The position numbers and the translations under genes were made by a program. From JAGORY01 sp964517585 (lineage in GTDB: Bacteria > Patescibacteriota > Gracilibacteria > Peribacterales > Peribacteraceae): a DNA stretch of 37,195 bases. Below are positions 30,801 to 37,195 of the stretch, piece after piece (the stretch's first letter is position 1; the number at the start of each line of letters is the position of its first letter). The stretch covers positions 1 to 37,195 of the forward strand of contig CAZFCB010000008.1 in NCBI GenBank assembly GCA_964517585.1, given 5' to 3'. Under the pieces are notes generated by a model that saw only the letters and a list, made by a program, of their open reading frames with translations, was not told the DNA's origin and searched no databases.

Positions 30801-31128
30801 TAACAACATTCTCCGTTGCGATCGCAGCATGATCGGTTCCAGGAATCCACAATGTCTTTTTACCTCTCATGCGCGCGAAACGGATGAAGATGTCCTCGAG
30901 TGCAAGCATCACAGCATGACCGAGATGCAGCTGCCCTGTCGCATTCGGCGGTGGCATGCTGATGGTAAAAGGTTCACCGTTGGGATCACAGGATTCTGGC
31001 TTAAAAGCACCGCTCTTCTCCCACGCATCGTAAATCTTGTCTTCAACGGCCTTCGGGTCATACGCTTTGTCGAGCACTTGTACTGAGGGGAACGAAGTAT
31101 GCGCAAAGTGTACCGGAGGGGCGCTCAA
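27835..31128 (-). CDS. valS: Valyl-tRNA synthetase with an embedded histidine-phosphatase domain
   Basis: Charges tRNA-Val. Residues (counted from TTG 31128) show PPPNATGQLHLGHA (HIGH motif, 68-71), the CP1 editing domain (about 190-375, with DFEIADRHGL), WIDNLRDWCISRQIWWGHRI, LDTWFSSALWTWSTL, GKKMSKSHPETM (KMSKS, 749-753), the anticodon-binding domain and a C-terminal coiled-coil arm. Between WGHRIPVWYG and RQDPDTLDTWF, ValRS normally has a small Cys-rich zinc insert. Here about 180 residues (467-645) form a histidine phosphatase: ARHGESVGN, LSPAGEKHA, SSRSIRALRTAE, TGES and VVSHRTN, with all catalytic residues visible. Residues 387-401 are encoded by a palindromic repeat. The start is uncertain: TTG 31128, or GTG 31077 next to the usual ValRS beginning (LDKAYDPKAVEDKIY). 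Confidence 0.95.
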   Translation of the reverse strand: MSAPPVHFAHTSFPSVQVLDKAYDPKAVEDKIYDAWEKSGAFKPESCDPNGEPFTISMPPPNATGQLHLGHAVMLALEDIFIRFARMRGKKTLWIPGTDHAAIATENVVIKQLKDGGMKDPRKELGREKLVKKIAEFVELSKNTIRGQVRKMGSSCDWSRERYTFEPSLNRCVNEVFKKMHADGLIYRGHRIVNWDPKLQTTVSDDEVDYKEEKGAFYTFKYGPFEIATARPETKFGDKYVVMHPKDKRYSTYKHGETFDAEWINGPVRATVIKDESIDMEFGTGVMTITPWHDKIDFEIADRHGLEKEQVIGFDGRLLDIAGEFKGMKIEEARPLIVEKLKLKGLLVKSDDNYVHNKAVSQRGGGSIEPQIKLQWFIDVNKEVVPWSSPPTPLLAGEGRTLMSLKQIMHSVIHHGDIKVIPDRFEKTYFHWIDNLRDWCISRQIWWGHRIPVWYGLDGKEYLRPQQHFILARHGESVGNKNGIVQGHHDELSPAGEKHAKDLAHALRDRSISKVVSSRSIRALRTAEIVAKELGISAPDVWDDLNQIDLGTITGLPEIPEKPAIERAIEGKTGESLSAFFDRAKNVWNRMQQERSEGTILVVSHRTNLSALDAVREGKNAEHVLEKRRMNEGAAYGVWGEVVLPEGTQDVVLRQDPDTLDTWFSSALWTWSTLIDSKLAADPKLRLEEILKNSSDFQTFHPTAVMETGYDILFFWVARMILMTTYATGQIPFKTVYLHGLIRTRDGKKMSKSHPETMIDPLDMISTYGADALRLSMIVGQSPGADSRLYEEKIAGYRNFINKLWNASRFVLMQCEQAGIDPTSIEKLPELGKLSLADRAILHASEILIEDVTKGLETYALSETGEKLYSFTWDYFCDWYLELSKGTANHTVLIHVLRRILTLLHPYCPFVTEELWSHVAPKHAPSLISAKWPEVKKERKDPKAFAEFQVLIDVITAIRRLRTDQGVEPGTDVTITLVSTKYCQGLEEQESHIRRLAKVGSLTIVTDPVKPKNAASAFLADIEIHLSLEGLFDPVKLKASLEKEQAELTKYVSSVKTKLDNKSFVDRAPKELVNAERQKCEEAEEKLAKICQRLKSL
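29932..29967 (+). repeat. Palindromic repeat, CCCCTCTCC family, copy B inside valS
   Basis: CCCCTCTCC-TGCAA-GGAGAGGGG followed by TTGGGGGTGAGGA. It is translated in frame on the minus strand as SSPPTPLLAGEGRT. It lies between VDVNKEVVPW and SLKQIMHSVIHHGDIKVIP, which are close together in ordinary ValRS. Confidence 0.92.
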
Positions 31129-31284
31129 GCGGCACGTAATTTTCCCTGAACCAAAGCGAAGTGGAGTCGAAGTAGATATAAAACGTCTACACCGCTTAAT
31201 GAAGAGGTAATTCCGTGGTCAGTGATCTGGAAAATTCGTCACTTTTTTCTCGCTCAAACGTCTGAGAAGAATATAATGGTACTA

Positions 31285-31734
31285 ATGCATACGAACTGGT
31301 CACTGTCGGCACAGGAACATCGGCTTGTGTATGAGAAGCAGCCATCATACATGCGACAGTGGTGGGAGGAGACAACGGGGTACCAGGTGGTGGAACCCGG
31401 TAAAACTGCTGTGGGCAAAGTGGTAACGAGCGCGGTGAATGCAGTTGGCAAAGCTGGCGTGGGGGCAACAACGATACTCGATCGTACTGTCGACGCAGTA
31501 ACAAACCCCACAGAACCAGAAGCTCTCCGTGAAAGAGATCTGCTTCCTCGCACGCAACGTGATATGCGTCAGCTCTACAAAGGAATTGTCAGTAAAAATG
31601 CAATTGATCACCCAGTAGGTACGGTCATAGCAAGTGGTATGCGCGTACTGAATGCGACAACATCGCTCGCGACCGATGGGATCCAGAAACTAGGAGGAGG
31701 AAGAAACGTATCGTCTTATCATACTGCCGCGTGA
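31285..31734 (+). CDS. Hypothetical protein
   Basis: 149 aa, unrecognised. The N-terminal half is polar with aromatic residues (EKQPSYMRQWWEETTGYQVV). A Gly/Ala/Val-rich stretch (GKVVTSAVNAVGKAGVGATT) and NHPVGTVIASG-like segments could be amphipathic or weakly membrane-associated. TATAAT (31272-31277) overlaps an in-frame ATG at 31276; ATG 31285 would be only about 1 nt from the transcription start. Its stop overlaps the start of a second small gene (GTGA), implying translational coupling. Confidence 0.6.
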   Translation: MHTNWSLSAQEHRLVYEKQPSYMRQWWEETTGYQVVEPGKTAVGKVVTSAVNAVGKAGVGATTILDRTVDAVTNPTEPEALRERDLLPRTQRDMRQLYKGIVSKNAIDHPVGTVIASGMRVLNATTSLATDGIQKLGGGRNVSSYHTAA

Positions 31735-31889
31735 GCTTGGACCTCATACCAGCCCCAGTAGAACACTTCGCTGTGGTACACCCTGGTATCGTCCACGGTG
31801 CACTTGTTCTAGGCGGAGTGGTACTCGCAGGGGCACTTATCATCGGCGCAAATCGCATTAGGCTTAGAAAACTTGGAGTTCGGCACTGA
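31731..31889 (+). CDS. Small single-span membrane protein, coupled to the gene before it
   Basis: 52 aa starting with GTG 31731, which overlaps the previous stop by the GTGA arrangement. One hydrophobic helix (VHGALVLGGVVLAGALIIGA) is followed by a strongly basic tail (NRIRLRKLGVRH), giving an N-out/C-in prediction. No family recognised. The start-stop overlap and the clean helix are the support for it being real. Confidence 0.55.
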   Translation: MSLDLIPAPVEHFAVVHPGIVHGALVLGGVVLAGALIIGANRIRLRKLGVRH

Positions 31890-32011
31890 AAATCTCAGAA
31901 AATTGAAGTAACTCACCAGGAGCAGGACCCGAAAACGAAAGGTGGGGGTCTGTGGTCTGCCGACTGAGCGAAGCGAGGGAGCGTGGGATTCGTTTCGGTG
32001 CGCTTTCTTTG

Positions 32012-32044
32012 CTACTTTCTTTGTCGGGCAGACAAAGAAAGTAG
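32012..32044. repeat. Perfect 14-bp stem hairpin, CTACTTTCTTTG family
   Basis: CTACTTTCTTTGTC / GACAAAGAAAGTAG with loop GGGCA. The flanks (GCTTTCTTTG just before) repeat part of the stem. There is no T run, so it is a palindromic repeat rather than a terminator. Confidence 0.9.
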
Positions 32045-32102
32045 AGGATCCAAATGGCCAATTCCAAACTTTTTTGGTATAATGGAGAGAACATCAACAC
32101 CA

Positions 32103-32324
32103 ATGAACAGTCTCAACATTCCCTCCGGCATCGAATCTAACGCTTTAGCAAACGCGCCATCTGCCATGATGAGCCCTGCTGCGTTCGCAACAAACAGTAT
32201 AACAAGTATTGCAGCGACTCTTGCGCCAGCCATCGGCGCACTCGCAACGCTCGGTATCGTTGGACTCGGAATGAAAACAATTATCACTGGCAAAAATCCG
32301 CTTAAAAGTAATACCGTAGGCTAA
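32103..32324 (+). CDS. Small hydrophobic membrane protein
   Basis: 73 aa. The N-terminal part is polar (MNSLNIPSGIESNALANAPS), and one long hydrophobic segment (about 35-58: AATLAPAIGALATLGIVGLG) ends with a short basic tail (KTIITGKNPLKS). TATAAT 32078-32083 with TGGCCA 17 bp upstream places the transcription start near 32090, so ATG 32103 is used, not upstream codons of the open frame. Similar in build to the small protein at 31731. Confidence 0.6.
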   Translation: MNSLNIPSGIESNALANAPSAMMSPAAFATNSITSIAATLAPAIGALATLGIVGLGMKTIITGKNPLKSNTVG

Positions 32325-32352
32325 ACAGAGGAATTCCAGATAGAATCAGTGC

Positions 32353-32649
32353 ATGCCAAAGTACGATTTTCTGTGCGAAACATGTAACTGTGAATTTTCT
32401 GAAACACTCCCGATGGGAACAGTGGAGAGTCCCGCATGTATCGAGTGTCAGAAAAGTACAAGTGTGAGAAAACTGTTACGAGCGCCTATGGTGCATTTTA
32501 AGGGCAGCGGCTTTTATAAAACAGATAGTTCGAAAACAGTGGCTACAAAACCAAAAGTGACGACTGAAGCAAAACTGGCTGAGACGAAAACCGAAACAAA
32601 GCCCACAGAAACGAAGCCGACGGAGAAGAAGTCGGAAACGCCGACATAA
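32353..32649 (+). CDS. FmdB-type zinc-ribbon protein
   Basis: 98 aa. MPKYDFLCETCNCEFSETLP and ACIECQKSTSVRKLL form the FmdB zinc ribbon (two CxxC pairs), followed by HFKGSGFYKTD, the usual end of the domain. The tail of about 40 residues is a Lys/Thr/Glu low-complexity stretch with ETKPTE repeats. FmdB proteins are assumed to be regulatory or nucleic-acid binding; the function is unproven. Its stop codon abuts that of the converging TrmB-type gene with no spacer. Confidence 0.9.
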   Translation: MPKYDFLCETCNCEFSETLPMGTVESPACIECQKSTSVRKLLRAPMVHFKGSGFYKTDSSKTVATKPKVTTEAKLAETKTETKPTETKPTEKKSETPT

Positions 32650-33426
32650 TCACGATCCGTGTGTTGCCCATAGCAAATCAAAAATCTTCTTCTGCATACC
32701 GGCAAGTTCCTGACTCTGGATCAAAAGCGAGAACCCTTCGTTCTTCGATGAAATGACGGCAAGCATGTCGTCGAACATGTACATACTGATCGGAAACGCT
32801 AAGTCGTCTGGCACATGTCTTATCTCACGTCTGTCGCGTTTGTTTGTCTCGTACTCCTTTGCGTGAATGTCCTTACCTATGGCTTCACGATCCTTTTCAC
32901 GAGTTCGTAGCGCATGCAACGTGTAACCAGCTTTGATGCGACGGTCAGTGTAGTCACGGAAATATTCCGTACCAACGAATTCTCCGATGTCAGCGATAGA
33001 AAGGAATGAGCGCAAAGTTTTTTCTTTCGATGTTAGGGTGTGATCGAGAACAAAACGCGCGCCCTCCTGTCCGTCAAAAAATTCAATTTTCGGTTTCGCA
33101 GTCAGCGGATTCATGAGAGCAGAAAATAAACCCATGGATGCCTGCAACTGATGACGACTCTGTTGTAAGGCTTTCTCACGATGGTCAACGTATTTCACAA
33201 GTTGCTGCGGATCGAGCGGCGCAAAATACTGGACGCCTTTTTTCACAGTCTTCACGATGAGACCTTTTGAGAGAAGAGAGTGCAAAATAACGTAACCGGT
33301 ACCACGGTTGAGGTTCGCCTTTTTCGAGAGAACGCTGATCGGCTGCATGCCGTTTCGAAGTAACGTAACGTACATCGCCATTTCCTTGTCCGAAAGGCCG
33401 ATCGACTGAAGAAGTTGTTCTATCAT
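32650..33426 (-). CDS. TrmB-family transcriptional regulator
   Basis: 258 aa. The N-terminal winged helix (residues about 5-70: QSIGLSDKEMAMYVTLLRNG, VLSKKANLNRGTGYVILHSL) is of the TrmB type. A helix linker (LVKYVDHREKALQQSRHQLQ) and a C-terminal effector/dimer domain (FFDGQEGARFVLDHTLTSKE; FPISMYMFDDMLAVIS) follow, as in TrmB relatives from archaea and CPR bacteria. ATG 33426 is chosen. Divergent from the haem-oxygenase-like gene, with 122 bp between them, so that gene is the natural candidate target (inference). Confidence 0.88.
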   Translation of the reverse strand: MIEQLLQSIGLSDKEMAMYVTLLRNGMQPISVLSKKANLNRGTGYVILHSLLSKGLIVKTVKKGVQYFAPLDPQQLVKYVDHREKALQQSRHQLQASMGLFSALMNPLTAKPKIEFFDGQEGARFVLDHTLTSKEKTLRSFLSIADIGEFVGTEYFRDYTDRRIKAGYTLHALRTREKDREAIGKDIHAKEYETNKRDRREIRHVPDDLAFPISMYMFDDMLAVISSKNEGFSLLIQSQELAGMQKKIFDLLWATHGS

Positions 33427-33450
33427 GCTGCAAATATATTCTAGCACAAT

Positions 33451-33478
33451 TTTATATCATAATATTGTTTTTTGTCAA
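33451..33478 (-). promoter_or_regulatory. Promoter of the TrmB-type regulator
   Basis: On the minus strand TTGACA (plus 33473-33478), a 16-bp spacer and TATAAA (plus 33451-33456), in a very AT-rich intergenic region that probably also holds the divergent promoter. Confidence 0.7.
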
Positions 33479-33548
33479 AAAAGGCTTATATTAGTGATGA
33501 TTTATGACTATTTTCCTTGGTTGACTCTATTAATTAACTTCAGCACTT

Positions 33549-34331
33549 ATGAAAAATCCTCATGAGACTCCTCAAAATCGGCATAGTGAAGTAGTGCAGC
33601 AAGCATTGGAAGGTGTCACAAAAAAATGCATGGGACGCTATACCTACTTAGAGCAGTTGCGCGAAGGTACGCTGTCTCTACGAGAATTTGCTTTTTCGAT
33701 AAAAGTCCGCTTGGAAGCCGCATCAAGTTTTATTCCTTTCCTAACAAAGACTGAGCAACGGATGCGTTCGGAAGGACAATGGCAGGATATGGCAGATGTT
33801 CTCAAAAGTAACCTGCATGATGAGCTTGGAATTGTAGAAGAAAAAGAAGATATCTCGAAGGCTCATCTAACTTGGAGGAATAATTTTCGGTCAGGCATAC
33901 AAAGAGTACTCGATCTGAAAGGAATTTCCTGGGAGGAAATTAATGCAAAAAAATCGATCCAATATGTCGATTCTTTTTATGGGGGTGCATTAAAGGAATT
34001 TGCAGAAGAAGATACAATTCCTGCGCTTGCAGGAGGATTTGCAGTACTCGAAGGTATCCTCGAACAAGAATTCCTCTCCATTCATAATTATATCAGATCC
34101 AACCTCTCAGAAATGCTCCCTCGAGAAAGATTGTATATCGAGCATCATGCCGGACATGAACACAAACATTATAAGGAATGTCAGGATTCCCTACTCAGAA
34201 AATGTATATCTTCTCCTCATATTGTTCCGGAGGTAATTTATGGGATTAATAAAATGCAACACATTCGCATGTACCATATGCATGACCAAGGAGTTGTTGT
34301 AGGTTTGTTGAAAGATGAATTCAAAAAATAG
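33549..34331 (+). CDS. Haem-oxygenase-like (TENA/CADD-type) diiron protein
   Basis: 260 aa, all-helical. SNLHDELGIVEEKEDISKAH, EEDTIPALAGGFAVLEGILE and YIEHHAGHEHKHYKECQDSL supply the Glu/His ligands expected for the iron-containing redox (Haem_oxygenas_2) members of this fold, which include the oxygen-using enzyme CADD and various N-oxygenases. The substrate is unknown. Base composition is more AT-rich than in the neighbours, and the gene faces away from a TrmB-type regulator; transfer of this pair as a unit is possible. Start ATG 33549; no Shine-Dalgarno sequence. Confidence 0.78.
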   Translation: MKNPHETPQNRHSEVVQQALEGVTKKCMGRYTYLEQLREGTLSLREFAFSIKVRLEAASSFIPFLTKTEQRMRSEGQWQDMADVLKSNLHDELGIVEEKEDISKAHLTWRNNFRSGIQRVLDLKGISWEEINAKKSIQYVDSFYGGALKEFAEEDTIPALAGGFAVLEGILEQEFLSIHNYIRSNLSEMLPRERLYIEHHAGHEHKHYKECQDSLLRKCISSPHIVPEVIYGINKMQHIRMYHMHDQGVVVGLLKDEFKK

Positions 34332-34368
34332 AACCCCTTCCGGAGTCCTATCTTTTCATGATTGTACC

Positions 34369-36567
34369 TTAGCGCCTCGGTGGTCCCCTTCGTGGTCCTC
34401 CAAAGCTCGGACGAGGTGGAGGTGCTACCCAACCTGCTGGTGGAGGCGTCATCTGTTTGAGTGAAAGACGTGTCTTGCCTTCGGCTGCATCAAACTCAAC
34501 ACATTTTACCTGCAACTCCTGACCGACCTGCACGATGTCCTCTACTTTTTCAGTGCGAGCCCACTGAAGTTCGGAAATGTGGATCATACCGTCCTTTCCA
34601 CGACCAAATTCTGCAATAGCACCAACACCGTCGATAATGCGAATGATCTTGGCGTCGTAGACTTTGCCAACTTCAGGCTTCTCGACGATACCGAGAATCC
34701 ACTCGCGTGCTTTGTTCATGATGTCGCCATCTGGAGCAGTGACGAAGACGATGCCAGAGTCCTCGATGTCGATCTCAACACCGAGTTCTTTCGTAATTTT
34801 CTGGATTGTCTCACCACCCTTACCGATCACAAGTCGGATGTCTGCTGGATCAATGTTGATCGTTTCGATGCGCGGTGCAAATGGCGAGAGCTCCTTACGA
34901 GGCTCGCTGATAGCTGCAAGCATCACTTTCAAAATGATAGCGCGACCAGTCTTGGACCTCTCGATTGCCTCTTTGAAAACGGAGTCAGGCAGACCCTTGA
35001 TCTTGATGTCCATTTGAATTGCCGTAATACCTTTTTCAGTACCACCGAGTTTGAAGTCCATATCGCCTCCGAAGTCTTCTTCATCCTGAAGATCCGAAAG
35101 AATGATGTACTTACCCTTCGCTTCATCGGAAATGAGACCGAGAGCGATGCCAGAGACAGGAGCCGAAATAGGCACACCAGCTGCCATGAGCGCGAGAGTG
35201 GAGCCGCATGTTGCCGCCATGGATGATGAACCATTTGACTCAAGAATCTCGGTAACAGTACGAATGGTGTACGGGAAAGTTTCCACCGGAGGAAGTACAG
35301 GTTCTAATGCGCGCTGCGCTAGGTTTCCATGACCAATTTCGCGGTTACCCACGAAGAGACGGTTACTCGTCTCACCAACGGAAAACGGAGGAAAATTGTA
35401 GTGGTGCATGTACCGAAGTTCATGCTCCCCTTCCATACCTTCCACGATCTGCTTGCTTCCCGGTGAACCAAGCGTCGTTGTTGTTAAGCCCTGCGTTTCT
35501 CCGCGCTGGAAGAGTGCAGAACCATGAACGCGTTTTGGCAAAATATCGACAAGAGCTGAAAGAGAACGGATTTCATCTACTTTGCGACCGCTCATGCGAA
35601 TACCTTCCTCAAGAATGAGGCGTCGCATTTCTTCTTTGATGACTTTGTCGACCATCGAAGGAGCAGCTTTATACAAATCCTTCAGATACTTGTCTTCACC
35701 AGCTGGGCCATGTTTCTCCGTAAGCTTCGCCTCTGCTCCAGCCATCAAGTCTGTAAAGATTTTGCGACGGACAAGTTTTGGAAGAGGGTCTTTGATGGCC
35801 TTATTCACGGTTGGAAGAGCCCAATCCTTGATAAGCTTCTTGTCATCGTCCTTTGGTTCAAATGGAGCAGGAACCTCGAATTTCGGCTTACCAATATCCT
35901 TTTGAATGCCTTCGAAAAACTGTGCAATTTTCTGAGCCCACTTTTTACCAAAGTCGATGGCACGGAGCACCTCCTCTTCGGAGACTTGATTTGCGCCAGC
36001 CTCGATCATGACAATGCGTTCAAGTGAAGCGGTAACATACATAGTGAGATCACTCTTCAATGCTGCCTCAACAGTTGGGTTTAACACGAGTTCACCACCG
36101 ATGAGACCAACGCGCACAGTCCCAAGCGGTCCTTCGAACGGACAATCTGAAAGCGAGCATGCGAGGTTGGACGCGTTAGCGGACGTAATGTCGTGGTTAT
36201 TCTCGAAGTCATAGGAAAGTACTGTCGCAAACACCTGAATGTCATTGCGGAGGTGCTTTGGAAACATCGGACGGAGTCCGCGATCGATGACGCGTGCAAG
36301 CAATACATAGTCATCACCAGGACGACCTTCGCGCTTACGGAAGCGTGAGCCAGCGATCTTGCCACCGGCGTAATACTTTTCCTGATACACCATCTGCAGC
36401 GGCAGAAAATCGACGCCGTCTCGTGGCTTTGCAGAAATTGTGCAGTTCGCGAGCGTCACAGTGTCGCCCATCTGACAGATCACAGACGAGTTGGCCTGCG
36501 TTGCCAGCTGTCCGGTTTTGATGATCATCGGCTTATCACCGAGCATCAAGGAGTATTCCTTTAACAT
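34369..36567 (-). CDS. pnp: Polyribonucleotide nucleotidyltransferase (PNPase)
   Basis: A phosphorolytic 3'-5' exoribonuclease for mRNA decay. 732 aa in standard order. The first RNase PH domain (MGDTVTLANCTISAKPRDGV, GRPGDDYVLLARVIDRGLRP) is followed by the helical linker. The second RNase PH domain has the catalytic DFGGDMDFKLGGTEKGITA, then come a KH domain (IGKGGETIQKITKELG) and an S1 domain (GAIAEFGRGKDGMIHISELQ). The tail is Pro/Arg/Gly-rich (PPPRPSFGGPRRGPPRR), plausibly RNA-binding. ATG 36567 is chosen since the PNPase N-terminus (LKEYSLMLGDKPMIIKTGQL) begins there. Downstream of rpsO as in many bacteria, but a terminator separates them. Confidence 0.97.
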   Translation of the reverse strand: MLKEYSLMLGDKPMIIKTGQLATQANSSVICQMGDTVTLANCTISAKPRDGVDFLPLQMVYQEKYYAGGKIAGSRFRKREGRPGDDYVLLARVIDRGLRPMFPKHLRNDIQVFATVLSYDFENNHDITSANASNLACSLSDCPFEGPLGTVRVGLIGGELVLNPTVEAALKSDLTMYVTASLERIVMIEAGANQVSEEEVLRAIDFGKKWAQKIAQFFEGIQKDIGKPKFEVPAPFEPKDDDKKLIKDWALPTVNKAIKDPLPKLVRRKIFTDLMAGAEAKLTEKHGPAGEDKYLKDLYKAAPSMVDKVIKEEMRRLILEEGIRMSGRKVDEIRSLSALVDILPKRVHGSALFQRGETQGLTTTTLGSPGSKQIVEGMEGEHELRYMHHYNFPPFSVGETSNRLFVGNREIGHGNLAQRALEPVLPPVETFPYTIRTVTEILESNGSSSMAATCGSTLALMAAGVPISAPVSGIALGLISDEAKGKYIILSDLQDEEDFGGDMDFKLGGTEKGITAIQMDIKIKGLPDSVFKEAIERSKTGRAIILKVMLAAISEPRKELSPFAPRIETINIDPADIRLVIGKGGETIQKITKELGVEIDIEDSGIVFVTAPDGDIMNKAREWILGIVEKPEVGKVYDAKIIRIIDGVGAIAEFGRGKDGMIHISELQWARTEKVEDIVQVGQELQVKCVEFDAAEGKTRLSLKQMTPPPAGWVAPPPRPSFGGPRRGPPRR

Positions 36568-36739
36568 AAAATATGGGGAGAAAAACGGATAGACCGTCCT
36601 CCCAACCTTCAAGGATTTTTGCTGATGGACTTACACGGCAGATCCCGCGCACAGGAGCTTCTGCGTAAATCCAACAAAATCCGGAGATGGAGGGAAGGAA
36701 CGTATACCAACTGTACCATGCTTTTGCATCTACGGGAAC

Positions 36740-36767
36740 AAAAAAAGGCGGGGTATTACCCGCCTTC
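36740..36767 (-). terminator. Terminator between rpsO and pnp
   Basis: On the minus strand an AAGGCGGG / CCCGCCTT stem with a small loop and seven T, about 23 bp after the rpsO stop. pnp then needs read-through or its own promoter in the 170 bp before its start. Confidence 0.92.
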
Positions 36768-36789
36768 AGTCAGTAGTAAAGTCGTGGAT

Positions 36790-37059
36790 TTACTTATCAA
36801 GATCAAGTGCCTTCAAAATCTTCTCGTATCCCTTCTCTTCATTCATCTTCAGATACGTGAGAAGTTTGCGGCGACGTGCAACCATAGCCAAAAGTCCACG
36901 ACGAGCCGAATTATCTTTCTTGTGCTCTTTGAGGTGCTTCGTGACGTGATCAATCTCCTTGGTAAGAATCCCAACCTGAACCTGCGGGGAGCCCGTATCT
37001 TTGGCGTGGGTCTGGAATTTTCCGATGATCTTCTTCTTGTTGGCTTTCTTGAGAGCCAT
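36790..37059 (-). CDS. rpsO: Ribosomal protein S15
   Basis: Primary binder of 16S rRNA in the central domain of the small subunit. 89 aa, normal length: IIGKFQTHAKDTGSPQVQVG, then LTKEIDHVTKHLKEHKKDNS and RRGLLAMVARRRKLLTYLKM are the family signature. ATG 37059; the 88-nt leader from the promoter at 37154-37181 is long enough for S15 autoregulation, which is known in other bacteria, but no specific structure is asserted. Confidence 0.98.
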   Translation of the reverse strand: MALKKANKKKIIGKFQTHAKDTGSPQVQVGILTKEIDHVTKHLKEHKKDNSARRGLLAMVARRRKLLTYLKMNEEKGYEKILKALDLDK

Positions 37060-37153
37060 AGTAGTGGGGGTGAAAGAGGAAGGACACAAGTGAAACAATT
37101 CTCCGGGCCTCCAAGAAAGCAAGAATGCTAACGAGGAAGCTGGTAGCCGATGC

Positions 37154-37181
37154 ATAGTACTCAAGAAAGCGTGAAAGTCAA
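37154..37181 (-). promoter_or_regulatory. rpsO promoter
   Basis: On the minus strand TTGACT (plus 37176-37181), a 16-bp spacer and TACTAT (plus 37154-37159); start of transcription near 37147. Confidence 0.72.
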
Positions 37182-37195
37182 GAGTTGAGCACTAG

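Noticed and set aside
34579..35226. A 215-aa frame antisense to pnp
   Set aside because: It is a shadow of the pnp gene, which is conserved over its whole length.
1..37195. Alternative genetic code (UGA as Gly)
   Set aside because: Clear genes such as the PfkB kinase (stop at 8996-8998) and the TrmB-type regulator end in UGA, and no conserved domain is interrupted by in-frame UGA.

Overview
The window reads as chromosome of an uncultured bacterium assembled from a metagenome: a run of exactly 100 N sits inside a tandem repeat (3412-3511). The best guess is a Patescibacteria/CPR lineage of the Peribacteria/Peregrinibacteria type. This is inferred from small conserved proteins of the kind seen there (a Zn-ribbon protein, a DUF212 protein, a 218-aa conserved hypothetical), archaeal-type PurP paralogs, scarce Shine-Dalgarno sequences and a near-balanced base composition. 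Several genes end in UGA, so the UGA=Gly code of Gracilibacteria/Absconditabacteria is excluded.

Layout. 106-5441 is mostly minus strand: a GNAT acetyltransferase, a GIY-YIG nuclease, tRNA-Ala(UGC), two PurP-family ATP-grasp genes separated by a small ORF and a 90-bp tandem repeat, tRNA-Cys(GCA) and a lipoprotein; one small Cys-rich membrane-anchored protein is on the plus strand. 5589-11166 (plus) carries a large Ig/FN3-type surface protein, a PfkB kinase, a conserved hypothetical and a TPR protein. 11196-12320 is an accessory patch: a DUF559 nuclease gene between inverted palindromic repeats, then about 600 bp without a gene but full of strong RNA-like structure. 12321-16051 holds a membrane-anchored unknown, SecF and trigger factor. 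16080-18714 (minus) holds an unknown and a RelA/SpoT-type synthetase. 18785-20162 is rplJ-rplL with a classical L10 leader and attenuator. 20257-25132 holds DUF212, coiled-coil, Zn-ribbon, nitroreductase, LCP and polytopic membrane proteins. 25190-27571 is a lexA-dinB SOS locus split by a four-helix-bundle gene that lies between inverted repeats. 27835-31128 is valS. 31285-34331 holds small membrane proteins, an FmdB-like protein, and a TrmB-type regulator divergent from a haem-oxygenase-like diiron protein. 34369-37059 is the rpsO-pnp pair.

The most unusual gene is valS. At the place where ValRS normally carries its zinc-binding insert it has a complete histidine-phosphatase domain with RHGE and VSH motifs, and upstream of that an intergenic-type palindromic repeat is read through in frame. 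Other notable points are a tRNA-Cys whose G18-Psi55 elbow pair is changed on both sides, two tandem operator-like palindromes on the lexA promoter, -10 elements placed so close to start codons that several mRNAs should be leaderless, and at least five families of palindromic repeats, two of which bracket small genes.

All functional calls are from reading motifs by eye; no database search was run.
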